Below, in pieces: positions 1-9,923 of a stretch of 64,000 nt of DNA. This DNA comes from Phenylobacterium sp. J367 (GTDB lineage Bacteria; Pseudomonadota; Alphaproteobacteria; Caulobacterales; Caulobacteraceae), in contig NZ_JAJONA010000001.1 in assembly GCF_024699985.1 (NCBI RefSeq), positions 186,001 to 250,000 on the forward strand, read 5' to 3'. Each line of letters begins with the position of its first letter. Within the stretch, counting starts at the first letter, position 1. Made by a program: the position numbers and the translations under genes. The notes below the pieces were generated by a model. The model had not been told where the DNA came from. It made no database searches and worked only from the letters and a program-made list of their open reading frames with translations.

Positions 1-1155
1 CCCACAAGGCCCTCGAGGGCGAAGTTGCGCGCGTCCGCCTCCAGCCCGACCCGCATCAGGGCCCGCACGATCCGCGCCCGGTCGGCCAGGGCCGGCCCCG
101 CGGCGCCGGCGTCGGCGGCGGTCCAGAGCGCCAGCAGCGCCGTCTCGCCGACGAGATTGCGCCCGGCGGCGTCGCCGAGCGCCAGGCTGCGGGCGGCCGG
201 CGCCCTTGCCCTCGGGCGCGGCGAAGCCGGAGAGCCGTAGGCGTTCGGCGGGGGTCAGCTCGGGCTTCAGCGCGGCCATCAGCAGGGCCTGGCCCTGCAG
301 CCGTCCGCGGGTCTTGGCGTCGGCCTCCGCCGCCGCGGCCACCAGGGCCGAGACGCCGTCGGCGGGGACCGGCTGCCCGGCCGCCACGGCCTGGGCGAGT
401 TCCGCGACGCCGCCGGTCAGGCCGGAGAGATCGAAGACCGGTTCCGCCACCGCCGTCGCCGGCGCCTCGGCGCCGTCCAGGCCGAGGTTGCGGGACAGCG
501 CATAGTCGAGGCCGTTGCGGGCCGACGCGGCGCCCGGCTGGCCAAGGCCCAGCTTGGCGCCCATCAGCCGGCCGTAGGTGGCGTCCCTCGCCTGCGCCTG
601 GGCGAGGTCGAAGGTGAGCTGAGCCTGGGCGTGCTGTTCGGCCAACGCCTGGCAGAAGGCCCTGAGGCGAAGCCAGTAGGTCTGCTCTCTCCCGATCCCC
701 AGCGCCTCGGCGATGCCGCAGGCCCGCGCATTGTCCCCGGCCAGCAGCGCGCTCTCGGCGGCGGCGCGGGAGAGGTCGGCGTTGCGCTCCAGGCCCGCGG
801 CGCGTTCCAGGATCGCCGCGGCGGCGACGCCGTCGCCCAGCGCCAGCAGCGCGCCGGCCCGGGCGCCCAGCAGGGACGGGTCGTCGGCCCCGTCCGGGCC
901 GCGCGCGCCGGTGGCCAGCACGCGCCTGGCCAGGGCCTGGGCGGCCGGCGACAGCGGCTTGCCCGTCAGCATCGGCAGGAGGGTCTTCTGCAGCTCCACG
1001 GAGCTTCCGCGCCACAGCGTGGGGGGCAGGCCGGTGTCCCGTCCCGAGACCGAGAAGGCGTCGGGGGCGGCCAGCGGCGCCACCTCCACCTGGGCGGCCG
1101 CCGGGCCTGTTGCGAGGAAGGCGGCGACAGCGAACGCGAGGGCAATCCGGACCAT
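1..1155 (-). CDS. secreted protein of unknown function, 3' part cut by window edge
   Basis: The start is the ATG at 1155-1153. It gives a clear Sec signal peptide ([22 protein letters not shown], with AAAQ as the likely cleavage region). The rest is alanine-rich and helical, with many A/L/E/R heptad-like stretches that resemble TPR-type alpha solenoids, but I see no diagnostic motif. The reading frame changes near 195-205: downstream of that point the continuation [20 protein letters not shown] is found in another frame, so one base seems wrong in a GGCC context. The gene is divergent from aroK, 67 bases away, and runs off the left edge. Function is not recognised. An envelope or periplasmic location is inferred from the signal peptide alone. 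Confidence 0.6.
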   Translation of the reverse strand, partial: MVRIALAFAVAAFLATGPAAAQVEVAPLAAPDAFSVSGRDTGLPPTLWRGSSVELQKTLLPMLTGKPLSPAAQALARRVLATGARGPDGADDPSLLGARAGALLALGDGVAAAAILERAAGLERNADLSRAAAESALLAGDNARACGIAEALGIGREQTYWLRLRAFCQALAEQHAQAQLTFDLAQAQARDATYGRLMGAKLGLGQPGAASARNGLDYALSRNLGLDGAEAPATAVAEPVFDLSGLTGGVAELAQAVAAGQPVPADGVSALVAAAAEADAKTRGRLQGQALLMAALKPELTPAERLRLSGFAAPEGKGAGRPQPGARRRRRAQSRRRDGAAGALDRRRRRRRGAGPGRPGADRAGPDAGRAGGGRAQLRPRGPCG

Positions 1156-1222
1156 GCGGCGAGCATAGCCAAGCGCGGGAGTTGGCGCGAGGGCGGCGCC
1201 TCGTGTAAGCGTGGCAGCCTCC

Positions 1223-1771
1223 ATGGACCGCTTCGACCCGCTGCGCCGCCGCACCATCGCCCTCGTCGGACTGATGGGCGTGGGGAAATCGAGCGTCGGC
1301 CGCCGGCTCGCCAGCGCCCTCGACCTGCCCTTCCGCGACGCCGACCACGAGGTGGAGGCCGCCGCCGGCCGGTCGATCTCGGACATCTTCACCGACCTGG
1401 GCGAGGCCGCCTTCCGCGAAGGCGAGCGCCGGGTGATCGCCCGCCTGCTCGACCAGCCGCCCCATGTGCTGGCCACCGGCGGCGGCGCCTTCATGAACCC
1501 GGAGACCCGCGCGCTGATCAAGTCGAAGGCCGTCTCGGTCTGGCTGAAGGCCGATCTCGAGCTGCTGGCCCGGCGCATCGCGCGCAAGGACACCCGCCCG
1601 CTGGTGGCCGGCAAGAACCCGTTGACCGTCCTGAAGGACCTGGCGGAGACCCGCTACCCCGTCTACGCCGAGGCCGACATCGCGGTGGAGACCGGCGACG
1701 CCGCCCACCATGTGACCGTGGAGCAGGTGATCCGGGCGCTCAGCGAGCACCTGGAGACCCGCGCCCAATGA
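1223..1771 (+). CDS. aroK: shikimate kinase
   Basis: This enzyme phosphorylates shikimate at the 3-hydroxyl with ATP, the fifth step of the chorismate pathway, in the cytoplasm. The Walker A loop [15 protein letters not shown] lies near residue 20. The shikimate-binding DxD region (RDADHEVE), the ATGGGAF glycine loop and the lid arginines (RKDTRPL) follow in the expected order. Length is 182 aa, normal for AroK. I chose ATG 1223; an in-frame GTG at 1211 would add four residues. The stop overlaps the aroB start (ATGA), so the two are translationally coupled, which is the common alphaproteobacterial order. Confidence 0.95.
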   Translation: MDRFDPLRRRTIALVGLMGVGKSSVGRRLASALDLPFRDADHEVEAAAGRSISDIFTDLGEAAFREGERRVIARLLDQPPHVLATGGGAFMNPETRALIKSKAVSVWLKADLELLARRIARKDTRPLVAGKNPLTVLKDLAETRYPVYAEADIAVETGDAAHHVTVEQVIRALSEHLETRAQ

Positions 1772-2892
1772 CCCCGCCTGAGCCCCGCATCGTGCCCGTG
1801 GGCCTTGGCGCGCGCGCCTATGAGGTCGTCATCGGCCAGGGCGTGCTGGACGAGGCCGGCCGGCGGCTGCTGCCGTTCCTGAAGAACCGGCGCGTGGCGG
1901 TCGTCAGCGACGAGACGGTCTGGGCGCTCCATGGCGCGCGCCTGACCGCCATCCTCGATCGCTCGGGAATCGACGTCGCGCCGGTGATCGTGCCGCCCGG
2001 CGAACAGACCAAGAGCTTCGAGGGGCTGGCCGACGTCTCCGACCGGCTGCTGGCGCTCGAGCTCGACCGCGGCGACCTGGTCGTGGCCTTCGGCGGCGGC
2101 GTGGTCGGGGACCTCGCGGGGTTTGCCGCGGCGATCTACAAGCGCGGGATCGACTTCGTGCAGATCCCCACCACCCTCCTGGCCCAGGTGGACTCCTCGG
2201 TCGGCGGCAAGACGGCGATCGACACCCCGCGCGGCAAGAACCTGGTGGGCGCCTTCCATCAGCCCAGGCTCGTCCTGGCCGACCTCGACGTGCTCGACAC
2301 CCTGCCCGACCGGGAAATGCGCGCCGGCTACGCCGAGATCATCAAGTACGGCTTCCTGGGCGACGTCGGCTTCTTCGAGTGGCTGGAGGCCCACGGCCGC
2401 GCAGTGCTGGCCCGCGAGCCGGCGGCCCTGACCCACGCCGTGGCGCGGTCGGTGGAGATGAAGGCCGAGATCGTCGCCGAGGATGAGAAGGAGCAGGGCC
2501 GCCGCGCCCTCCTCAATCTCGGCCATACCTTCGGCCACGCCCTGGAGGCCGAGACCGGCTACGGCGAGGCCCTGCTGCACGGCGAGGCCGTGGCCGCCGG
2601 CATGGCGCTCGCCTATCGGTTCTCCGCCACGCAGGGGACCTGCGAGGCCCGGGACGCCGTCCGCGCCCAGGCGGCCATCGCCGCCGCCGGCCTGCCCACC
2701 CGCCTCGCCGATGTGCCCGGGGCGCCGTTCGCCGCCGAGCGCCTGGTCCGCCACATGGCCCAGGACAAGAAGGCCGAGGGCGGCCGGCTGACCTTCATCC
2801 TGGCGCGGGGTCTCGGCGAGGCCTACGTCGCTCGCGACGTGCCGGCCTATCAGGTGCGGGACTTCCTGCTCGCCGAGGGAGCCAAGGCGTGA
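1768..2892 (+). CDS. aroB: 3-dehydroquinate synthase
   Basis: AroB converts DAHP to 3-dehydroquinate, the second step of the shikimate pathway, using NAD and a divalent metal. The NAD-binding segment [15 protein letters not shown], the substrate segment [18 protein letters not shown] and the metal ligands in [11 protein letters not shown] and HGEAV are all present. Length is 374 aa, normal for the family. It overlaps aroK at its start, and its TGA overlaps the GTG start of the next gene, so it is the middle gene of a three-gene operon. No anomaly is visible. Confidence 0.96.
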   Translation: MTPPEPRIVPVGLGARAYEVVIGQGVLDEAGRRLLPFLKNRRVAVVSDETVWALHGARLTAILDRSGIDVAPVIVPPGEQTKSFEGLADVSDRLLALELDRGDLVVAFGGGVVGDLAGFAAAIYKRGIDFVQIPTTLLAQVDSSVGGKTAIDTPRGKNLVGAFHQPRLVLADLDVLDTLPDREMRAGYAEIIKYGFLGDVGFFEWLEAHGRAVLAREPAALTHAVARSVEMKAEIVAEDEKEQGRRALLNLGHTFGHALEAETGYGEALLHGEAVAAGMALAYRFSATQGTCEARDAVRAQAAIAAAGLPTRLADVPGAPFAAERLVRHMAQDKKAEGGRLTFILARGLGEAYVARDVPAYQVRDFLLAEGAKA

Positions 2893-4172
2893 TCTTCGCC
2901 CTGATCGGGGCGCTCGCGCCCTCTCTGATCATCCTCTTGACGCTGTCAGGGCTGCTGTCTGCGGCCGAGACCTCGATGACCGCCGCCAGCCGCGCGCGCC
3001 TGCACCAGCTCGAGCGCGAGGGCGACCGCGCAGCGCGGCGGATCAACCGGCTGCTCTCCAACCAGGAGACGATGATCGGGGCCATCCTTCTGGCCAACAA
3101 CGTCATCAACATCGGCGCCTCGGCCCTGACCACCAGCGTGCTGACCGCCGCCTTCCCGGGCCCGACGGGCGCGCTGATCGCCACCGGGGTGATGACCGTG
3201 CTGGTCGTGGTCTTCGCCGAGATCCTGCCCAAGACGCTCGCCATCGCCCGCGCCGACGACGTGGCCCGCGCGCTGTCGATCCCGACCTACTGGACCGTGC
3301 GCATCTTCGGCCCGCTGGCCAACGGGGCCCAGTGGATCGTGCGCCAGACCCTCCGGCCCTTCGGCATCCGGCTCGACATGGCCGTCGACGTCCTGGCCGC
3401 CCACGAGGAGATCCGCGGCGCGGTGGAGTACCACCACTCCGAGGGGCTGGTGGAGACCGGCGACCGCTACATGCTGGGCGGGGTGCTCGACCTGGCCGAG
3501 ATGGACGTCGGCGAGGTCATGGTCCACCGCAAGGCGATCTCGATGATCGACGCCGACCTCAGCCCACGCGAGATCCTCGCCCAGGCGCTGGAGAGCGGCC
3601 ATTCCCGCCTGCCGCTCTACCGCGAGGACCCGGAGAACATCGTCGGCGTCCTGCACGCCAAGGATCTGCTGCGCGCCCTCGCGGACGCCAACGGCAAGAT
3701 CGACGCGCTGGACGTGAAGGCGATCATGCGCACGCCGTGGTTCATCCCGGAGACCACCAGCCTGAAGGACCAGCTCGGCGCCTTCCTGAAGCGCCACAAC
3801 CACTTCGCCCTGGTGGTCGACGAATATGGCGCGCTGGAGGGCCTGATCACGCTGGAGGATATCCTCGAGGAGATCGTCGGCGAGATCGAGGACGAGCACG
3901 ACGTGGTGGTCCCGGGCGTCCGGCCGGGCCCGGACGGCTCGGTGATTGTCGACGGATCGGTGACCATCCGTGACCTGAACCGCGCCATGAACTGGAACCT
4001 GCCCGACGACGAGGCGGTGACGGTGGCGGGCCTGCTGATCCACGAGGCGCGCAATATCCCCGACGTCGGCCAGGTGTTCGCCTTCCACCGCCACGAGTTC
4101 CGGGTGGTGGAGCGCAAGGGCAATCAGATCACAGTCCTGCAGATCTCGGCGCCGGAAGCGCTGCCGGAATAG
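2889..4172 (+). CDS. CNNM/CorC-HlyC family membrane protein with CBS domains
   Basis: This 427-aa protein has an N-terminal DUF21/CNNM membrane domain (about residues 1-180, hydrophobic helices starting at [18 protein letters not shown], with the ASALTTSVL and EILPKTLA signatures). Two CBS motifs follow (around [17 protein letters not shown] and [14 protein letters not shown]), then a CorC/HlyC C-terminal domain ([20 protein letters not shown]). Relatives act in Mg or Co efflux or in magnesium homeostasis, with the CBS pair as nucleotide sensor. The GTG start overlaps the aroB stop (GTGA). Placement of such a gene behind aroKB is frequent in alphaproteobacteria and need not mean a functional link. 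Confidence 0.9.
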   Translation: MIFALIGALAPSLIILLTLSGLLSAAETSMTAASRARLHQLEREGDRAARRINRLLSNQETMIGAILLANNVINIGASALTTSVLTAAFPGPTGALIATGVMTVLVVVFAEILPKTLAIARADDVARALSIPTYWTVRIFGPLANGAQWIVRQTLRPFGIRLDMAVDVLAAHEEIRGAVEYHHSEGLVETGDRYMLGGVLDLAEMDVGEVMVHRKAISMIDADLSPREILAQALESGHSRLPLYREDPENIVGVLHAKDLLRALADANGKIDALDVKAIMRTPWFIPETTSLKDQLGAFLKRHNHFALVVDEYGALEGLITLEDILEEIVGEIEDEHDVVVPGVRPGPDGSVIVDGSVTIRDLNRAMNWNLPDDEAVTVAGLLIHEARNIPDVGQVFAFHRHEFRVVERKGNQITVLQISAPEALPE

Positions 4173-4481
4173 CGGCCACGCTTGCGTCGCGCGCCAAAAC
4201 AAAGTCTGGTCAGGGAACCGCGAGGGACGGCGCGGGTTGTAGTCAAGCTTGCGATCGGGGATCGTCCCGCTGATGTCTTTTGCCGACGAGACCGCCTCCT
4301 CGACCGGGAGCGCGGGCTGCCTGTACCCCGTTTCCACGGCGAGCGGCCGACTGTCAGCGTCCATTCACCTGCGTTCACGCCATATGTCCGCCCCCGAACT
4401 TACGGGTGGCCGCTTGCATGGCGCGCAGGAGCCCGGTCTTGTCGCATCGCGCACAGTAACGCCCGCGTTGGAGCCCTTTGA
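4173..4481. other. 309-bp intergenic region before the receiver gene
   Basis: No convincing gene lies here. It should contain the promoter of the downstream response regulator. A sequence GGAAC-N17-GTT (4214-4238) resembles the general-stress sigma-EcfG consensus but lies about 240 bases before the gene, so I give it little weight. No clear hairpin with a T run was found behind the CNNM gene. Confidence 0.4.
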
Positions 4482-4861
4482 ATGACGGACACTGCGAAGC
4501 TGGAAGGCCTGCGCGTCCTGGTGGTTGAAGACGAGATGATGGTCTCGATGTTGATCGAGGACATGCTCGGCGACCTCGGCTGCACGGTGATCGGCCCCGC
4601 CTCGCGGCTGGACGAGGCCATCGAGCTGGTCAACAGGGCCGAACTCGACTGCGCCGTGCTGGACGTGAACCTCGGCGGTCAGCCGATCTTCCCGCTCGCC
4701 GACCTGCTGCGCGCCAAGAGGGCGCCCCGTTCGCCTTCGCGACGGGGTATGGCGACGCGGGTCTGCGCGACGTGGATCGGGGCTCGCCGGTGCTGCAGAA
4801 GCCGTTCCGCGAGAGCGACTTGGCCCGCGTGCTGGGCGAGCTCCGGGCCGCGGTCGGCTGA
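4482..4861 (+). CDS. single-domain response regulator (receiver protein), frameshifted
   Basis: This is a stand-alone CheY-like receiver of about 125 aa. The acidic pair is in VLVVEDEMM, the phospho-acceptor Asp in CAVLDVNLGG and the conserved Lys in LQKPF. The last part is in another frame from about 4718-4721: removing two bases (ag in caagaggg) restores APFAFATGYGDAGLRDV and the C-terminus VLGELRAAVG, ending at TGA 4859-4861. Without correction the protein would read on in an arginine-rich shadow frame. No output domain and no adjacent histidine kinase are present. Similar orphan receivers serve as phosphate sinks or phosphorelay partners, so partner and role are unknown. Confidence 0.8.
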
Positions 4862-4876
4862 GGACGGGGGCGCGTC

Positions 4877-4945
4877 CGGCTAGAGGTAGCCGAACGCCCA
4901 ATATCGCCTGGGAATGAGCGCGTTCGGCTACAGGTAGCCGAACGC
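4877..4945 (-). repeat. in-frame tandem copy of the small-ORF 3' end (two 21-bp repeats)
   Basis: A 21-bp sequence encoding, on the minus strand, AFGYL-stop occurs at 4925-4945 and again at 4877-4897, with one mismatch and start points 48 bases apart. Because 48 is a multiple of three, the second copy is in frame with the first stop codon, so read-through would add 15 residues and end at the same AFGYL-stop. Confidence 0.7.
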
Positions 4946-5017
4946 GCGGGCGCTGCCGTCCACGAGCGCGACGCCGATGGCGCCCGCCAGGAAGGTCAGC
5001 GACAGCAGGATCTTCAT
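4928..5017 (-). CDS. 29-aa small hydrophobic protein
   Basis: The start is ATG 5017-5015, preceded by a strong ribosome site (GAGGAG, about 8 bases upstream). The product is a short peptide with a positively charged start (MKILL), a hydrophobic core of about 17 residues and the tail SARAFGYL. It could be a single-pass membrane peptide or a leaderless short secreted peptide. I know no family for it. The good ribosome site, the codon third-position GC and the duplicated 3' end argue that it is translated. It lies between an orphan receiver gene and the aldehyde oxidoreductase operon, so its partners cannot be inferred. Confidence 0.55.
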   Translation of the reverse strand: MKILLSLTFLAGAIGVALVDGSARAFGYL

Positions 5018-5098
5018 TTTCCCGTCTCCTCGATGTCCTCGCACTTCAGCAAGGACGCGGGAGATAGGGCGTGTCCGACGTCACGGTAGAGGTTATTT

Positions 5099-5117
5099 CC
5101 GCAGAACTGCTCTGCGG
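5099..5117 (-). terminator. stem-loop behind the aldehyde oxidoreductase operon
   Basis: A perfect 7-bp stem (CCGCAGA / TCTGCGG) with a 5-base loop lies about 16 bases past the stop of the molybdenum-subunit gene. There is no clear T run in the direction of transcription, so it may act as an RNA 3'-end stabiliser rather than an intrinsic terminator. Confidence 0.35.
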
Positions 5118-5133
5118 GATTGGAAATGGTGGC

Positions 5134-7397
5134 TCAGAGCCCCTTCGCGACCAACCCTTCCAGCAGCTTGTCGGGGGTGATCGGGTACTCCCGCACACGC
5201 ACCCCGCAGGCGTTGTAGATGGCGTTGGCCACCGCCGCGCCGGCCCCCGAGATGCCGAGCTCGCCGACGCCCTTGATGCCCATCGGATTGGCCTTGTCGT
5301 CCACCTCGTCGAGCATGATGGCGTCCAGTTCGCCGATGTCGGCCTGGACCGGCACCAGGTACTGGGCGAGGTCCTGGTTGATGAAGCTGCCGTAGCGCGG
5401 ATCGACGGCATTGCCCTCGTGCAGGGCCGAGCCGACGCCCCAGATCATCCCGCCGGTGAGCTGGCTGCGCGCCGTCTTCCAGTTGAGGATCCGCCCGGCG
5501 GCGAACACCCCCAGCATCCTGCGCACCCGCGTCTCGCCGGTGATCGGATCGACCCCCACCTCGCAGAAGTGCGCGCCGTAGGTGTGCTGGCTCCAGTTGC
5601 GGGCGTCCGCCGCCGGCCGGATCTCGCCCTCGGCGGTCAAACCATCCGGCTTAGCCCGCCGGATCAGGGTGGCGATGCGTTCCGAACGGTTGCCGATCGC
5701 GATCACCCCGTCCTCGAAGGTGACCTCCTCGGCCGGACCGCCCTGCAGCGGGGAGCCGGGATCGTTCGCCGCCAGCTCGGCGATGGCCTTGCGCAGGTTC
5801 ATCCCCGCCGCCAGGGCCGCCGACCCCGCGGTCGCCGCCCCGAACTGGCCGCCGGACCCCGGCGCGGGCGGCAGCTCGCTGTCGCCGATCTCCACGCGGA
5901 CGTCCTTCAGCGGCACGCCGAGCGTCTCCGCCGCGATCTGGGCCAGCACCGTGTAGGTGCCGGTGCCGATGTCGGTCATGCCCTGCTTGACGGTGATCAC
6001 GCCGTCCGCGTCCACCGTGAAGCTGCACTTGGCCGGCAGCAGGAAGTTGCCGCGGATGGCGGCGGCCATGCCCATGCCCACCAGCCAGCGCCCGTCGCGG
6101 ACCTCGCCCACGCGCGGCAGGCGGCGGTCCCAGCCGAACATCTGGGCGCCTTCCTTCAGGCACCGGGCGAGCTGGCGGATCGAGAACGGCTTGCCGGTCT
6201 CCGGATCCACCTCCGGCTCGTTGATCAGCCGCAGCTGCACCGGATCGATCCCAAGCTTCTCGGCCAGCTCGTCCATGGCGACCTCGAGGCTCAGCATCCC
6301 CGAGGCCTCGCCCGGCGCCCGCATGGGCCCGGCGCCCGGCAGGTCGAGCTTCACGAGCCGGTGGCCGGTCAGCCGGTTCGGCGCGGCGTAGAGGCTGCGC
6401 GCGAAGTTGGACGCGTGCTCCACGAACTGGCCGTCCCGGTGGCAGTGGGTCGTGGTCATCAGCGACATGGCGGTCAGCTTGCCGTCCGGCGTCGCGCCCA
6501 GCCGCACCCGCTGCAGGGTCGCGGGCCGGTGGATGGTGCCGTGCATCATGTGCTGGCGGCTGAAGGCCACCTTCACCGGCCGCCCGAGCGCCCGGGGCCC
6601 AGCGCCGCCAGCGTCAGCTCGTCGTAGGTCTGGCCCTTCCCCCGAAGCCGCCGCCGATGTAGCGGGTCAGCAGCCGCACGTCGTCGCGGCCGATCTTCAG
6701 GGTCTCGGCCAGCCCGTGCTGCGCCGGCTTCACCATCTGGACCGAGGTGTGCACCACGCAGGTCCCGCCCTCCCACCAGGCGGTCGTGGCGCAGGGTTCC
6801 ATCTGGCAGTGGTTCTGAATGGGCGTGAACCAGGTGTCGTCGAGGGTCACCGGCGCGCTCGCCAGGGCGGCCTCGACGTCGCCGATATGGACGTCCTCCT
6901 CCCCGTGCGGGTCCGTGGCCTTCGACAGGGCCTCGCGGAAGTCCACCTCCGGCGGCCGGGCGTCGTAGTCGATCCGCACCAGCGCCGCCGCGGCCTGGGC
7001 CTGCTCCAGGGTCTCGGCGAGCACGAAGGCCACCGGCTGGCCGAAGTAGAGGACGCGGTCGTCCTCCAGCGCGGGCCGCGCCGGCGAGGTCGAGCGGGGG
7101 TGGACGCGGGTCCCCTTGGCGCCCCTGCTCCGGCGCGTTGCGGTGGGTCCAGACCAGGTGGACGCCCGGCGACGCCTCCGCGGCGGCGGTGTCCACGGCC
7201 ACGATCCGCCCGCAGGCGATGGTCGCCGGGACCATGACGCCGTAGGCCGGCGGGGCGGGCGGCTCGACCTCGTAGGCATAGGGCGCCGTGCCCGTCACCT
7301 TCAGCGGCCCTTCGTAGCGGTCCACCGCCTTGCCGATCAGGCCCGAGCGGTTCTCCTTGACCGGATTGGGGGCTTCCCAGTCGTGCACTGAGCTCAT
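5134..7397 (-). CDS. paoC: aldehyde/xanthine dehydrogenase-type molybdenum-binding subunit (PaoC-like), three apparent frameshifts
   Basis: This is the large catalytic subunit of a molybdenum hydroxylase that oxidises aldehydes to acids. The start [17 protein letters not shown] overlaps the stop of the FAD subunit (ATGA). Family segments are in order: GKAVDRYEGPLKVTGTAPYA, VRIDYDA, NHCQMEP, RYIGGGFGGK, then QHMMHGTIHRP, and near the end GVGELGISGAGAA with the catalytic Glu. Repaired length is about 755 aa, near the family norm. The reading frame changes at the 4-C run 7122-7125, the 5-C run 6639-6643 and the G/C run 6594-6600; between and around them the protein is intact. The gene order 2Fe-2S / FAD / Mo matches paoABC. 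Substrate is not determinable from sequence. Confidence 0.85.
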
Positions 7398-8345
7398 CGG
7401 GCCCTCCCCCGCGCCTGGTCGATCGCCGCGGCGCCGAGGCGGGCGGTGAGCGTGATCTTGAAGCCGTTGCGGCCATTGTCGGAGGCGGCCGCCAGCTCCG
7501 CGGCGATCGCCTCCTCGGCGGTCGCCCCGCCGGCCAGCGCGGCCTCCGCGTCGGCGGCGCGCCACGGCTTGTGGGCCACCATGCCGAGCGCGATCCGTCC
7601 GCCGGCCACCGCCACGCTGGCCAGGCCCGCGGCGAACGAGGCCCGGTCGCGCGCCTTGCGATACACTTGTCCGCCCTCGGCCGCCTTCGGCACGATGACG
7701 CCGGTGATCAGCTCGCCGGGCGCCAGATGCGTCTCCAGGTGCGGCGTCTCGCCGGGCAGGCGGTGCAGCTCCATCAGCGGAAAGCGGCGCTCGGCGCCGG
7801 TGGGCGAGAGCACCTCCACATCCGCGTCCAGCGCCACCAGGGCCACGGCCATGTCGGAGACATGGGTGGCGATGCAGGCATGGCTGGCGCCTAGGATCGC
7901 GGAGTTGCGGTTCAGTCCTTCCAGCGCCCCGCAGCCGGAGCCGGGCTCGCGCTTGTTGCAGGGCTTGGACGGGTCATAGAAGTAGGCGCACCGCGTCCGC
8001 TGCAGCAGGTTGCCGCCGACGCTGGCCTTGTTGCGGAGCTGCGGCGAGCCGCCGGCGACGATGGCCTCGGCCAGCACCGGAAACCGACTGCGCACGCGGG
8101 CGTCCGCCGCCACCTGGCTGTTGGTGGCCATGGCCCCGATGCGCAGGGGCGCCGTCGCCCGCCTCCTCTATCCCCGCCATCGGCAGGCGCGAGACGTCGA
8201 TCAGGTGCGCCGGCTGCTCGATCTCCAGCTTCATCAGGTCGAGCAGGTTGGTCCCGCCGGCGATGTAGCGGGCGTTCGGCGTCCGGGCGTGCGCCTGCAC
8301 GGCGGACAGCGCGTCGGCGGCGCGTTCGTAGGTGAAGGCCTTCAC
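7394..8345 (-). CDS. paoB: FAD-binding subunit of the aldehyde oxidoreductase (PaoB-like), one frameshift
   Basis: This is the CO-dehydrogenase-type flavoprotein subunit that passes electrons between FeS centres and FAD. It starts at GTG 8345-8343 inside the paoA stop ([16 protein letters not shown]). The FAD loops [13 protein letters not shown] and [13 protein letters not shown] are visible. The stretch [16 protein letters not shown] with a downstream GSGC is typical of PaoB proteins that carry an extra 4Fe-4S cluster. The frame shifts at the 4-G run 8146-8149 (minus strand CCCC); correction gives [17 protein letters not shown] without a break. Length is about 317 aa, as expected. Confidence 0.87.
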
Positions 8346-8848
8346 GCCATCTCCTCCGCCGCCGACCGGATCGCGTCGACGATCTGGGGATAGGCCGAGC
8401 AGCGGCAGATGTTCCCGCTCATCCGTTCGCGGATCTCCTCGGCCGAAAGCACCGGCTTGCCGGCCACGTCGGGCGTCGCCTGGCTGGGCCAGCCGGCCTC
8501 GACCTCGGTCAGCATCGCCAGCGCCGAGCAGATCTGGCCGGGCGTGCAGTAGCCGCACTGGAAGGCGTCCTCCTCCAGGAAGGCCTTCTGCATGGGATGC
8601 AGCCGGTCCGGCGTTCCGATCCCTTCGATCGTGGTCACCTCGTCGCCGTCGTGCATCACCGCCAGCGAGAGGCAGGCGTTGATCCGCACCCCGTTCACCA
8701 GGACCGTGCAGGCGCCGCACTGGCCATGGTCGCAGCCCTTCTTGGAGCCGGTCAGCCTCAGGTGCTCGCGCAGGGCGTCGAGGAGGGTGGTCCTGGGGTC
8801 GAGGTCGAGCGACCGCACGTCCCCGTTGACGGTGATCGTGGTCCGCAA
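8342..8848 (-). CDS. paoA: 2Fe-2S subunit of the aldehyde oxidoreductase (PaoA-like)
   Basis: This is the small iron-sulfur subunit with two [2Fe-2S] clusters. The N-terminal plant-type ferredoxin motif is [16 protein letters not shown] with the fourth Cys in INACLSLA; the C-terminal helical motif is [12 protein letters not shown] plus [10 protein letters not shown] chose TTG 8848 because GGGAGGGG sits just upstream and the protein then begins MRTTITVNG like its relatives; a GTG at 8869 gives seven extra residues without a good ribosome site. No twin-arginine signal is present, unlike the periplasmic E. coli PaoA, so the complex may be cytoplasmic. It is the first gene of a tightly overlapping three-gene operon. 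Confidence 0.9.
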   Translation of the reverse strand: MRTTITVNGDVRSLDLDPRTTLLDALREHLRLTGSKKGCDHGQCGACTVLVNGVRINACLSLAVMHDGDEVTTIEGIGTPDRLHPMQKAFLEEDAFQCGYCTPGQICSALAMLTEVEAGWPSQATPDVAGKPVLSAEEIRERMSGNICRCSAYPQIVDAIRSAAEEMA

Positions 8849-8947
8849 GCGCGCCCCTCCCGGCCGCACAAGGAAGGCGGCTCTTCAAACGTGCGTTTAG
8901 TCTAAGCCGCCGGAAGTCCGCTCGGCAAACGCCGTTCGAGCCGAGGG

Positions 8948-9217
8948 CTATTCTCCCGGCGCCAGGGCCTTCACCGACAGCGCGTGCACCGGCCCGGCGA
9001 GCTCCTCGGCCAGCGCCTTGTAGACCAGCCTCTGCCGCATGACCTTGTTCGCGCCGCGGAACGCCTCGGCCTCGATGGTCACGTTGAAGTGGCTCTCGCC
9101 GCCCGGCGTCGCGCCCGCATGGCCGTGGTGGCGCGCGGAATCGTCCTCGATCTCCAGCCGGATGGGCTGGAACGCGTCGGTCAGCTTGTTGCGGATGCCT
9201 TCGAGGATAGCGCCCAT
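8948..9217 (-). CDS. BolA family protein
   Basis: This is an 89-aa protein of the BolA family, whose members partner with monothiol glutaredoxins in iron-sulfur handling and stress response. The fold signatures are [20 protein letters not shown] near the start, [13 protein letters not shown], and [16 protein letters not shown], with the BolA helix-turn-helix-like end [12 protein letters not shown] chose ATG 9217 because the upstream alternative is a TTG adding five residues. A histidine-rich loop (RHHGHAGA) is a plausible cluster-ligand region. It is separated from paoA by about 100 bases and is divergent from the J-domain gene. Confidence 0.88.
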   Translation of the reverse strand: MGAILEGIRNKLTDAFQPIRLEIEDDSARHHGHAGATPGGESHFNVTIEAEAFRGANKVMRQRLVYKALAEELAGPVHALSVKALAPGE

Positions 9218-9269
9218 CTGTCTCGTCTTCAATTCTTGAAGGGGGATTTGTTACCCCCATACTTGGCGG

Positions 9270-9923
9270 ATGCCCGGCGCGTTTCAATACAAGCCCAAGT
9301 TCAAGGATATCCGCGTTCGCCCGCCCTCCGAGGAGGAGGATGCGCGGGAGCACGACGTCCATGCCCTGAAGCCCGGCGAGCGCGCCTGCGACCACCCGGG
9401 CTGCCGCCGCGCGGCCACCGCGCGGGCGCCGAAATCGCGCGACATGCTGCACGAGCACTACTGGTTCTGCCAGCCGCACGCCGCCGAGTACAATCGCAAC
9501 TGGAACTTCTTCGCCGGCATGAGCGAGGGCGAGGTCCGCCGCCGCCAGCAGGACGAGCTGTTCACCGGCGGGCGGCCGACCTGGGAGATGAAGGCCGGCC
9601 GGTTCAGCCGCGAGGCGGCCGCCTTCTCCAGCCGATTCGGCACCGGCCAGGGCTACCGCGACCCGTTCAACATGTTCGGCGGCGGCGGCGCCCAGGCGCG
9701 CCAGCCGGAGCCGGAGGCCCGCCACCTCGGCAAGATCGAGCGCAACGCGCTCGCCGACCTCGACCTCGACGCCAACGCCGACGGCCCGAAGATCCGCAGC
9801 CGCTACACCGAGCTGGTCCGCCGCCTGCACCCGGACGCCAACGGCGGCGACCGGTCCGGCGAACACAAGCTCCAGCGGGTGATCAAGGCCTACCAGTCCC
9901 TGCGCAAAGCGGGGATGGTCTAG
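9270..9923 (+). CDS. J-domain protein with N-terminal zinc-finger-like region
   Basis: The product has 217 aa. The C-terminus carries a J domain with the HPD motif in [15 protein letters not shown] and the final helix [16 protein letters not shown]. The N-terminal half has [15 protein letters not shown] and a [17 protein letters not shown] segment, a Cys/His pattern that could bind zinc. This arrangement is known from alphaproteobacterial DnaJ-domain proteins of undefined client. J domains stimulate DnaK ATPase, so a DnaK co-chaperone role is inferred. It is divergent from bolA with a short 52-base gap, and is followed directly by a structured repeat. Confidence 0.85.
   Translation: MPGAFQYKPKFKDIRVRPPSEEEDAREHDVHALKPGERACDHPGCRRAATARAPKSRDMLHEHYWFCQPHAAEYNRNWNFFAGMSEGEVRRRQQDELFTGGRPTWEMKAGRFSREAAAFSSRFGTGQGYRDPFNMFGGGGAQARQPEPEARHLGKIERNALADLDLDANADGPKIRSRYTELVRRLHPDANGGDRSGEHKLQRVIKAYQSLRKAGMV

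Noticed and set aside
56..1768. Long open frames opposite real genes (also for example 1663-2754, 20188-21969, 29825-32479, 46722-48728)
   Set aside because: They are antisense shadows created by high third-position GC. Their products are Arg/Gly/Pro-rich or low-complexity and match no family, while the other strand encodes conserved proteins.
4214..4238. GGAAC-N17-GTT before the receiver gene as a sigma-EcfG promoter
   Set aside because: It lies about 240 bases from the start codon with no supporting feature; by chance such a pattern is not rare. Kept only as a remark.
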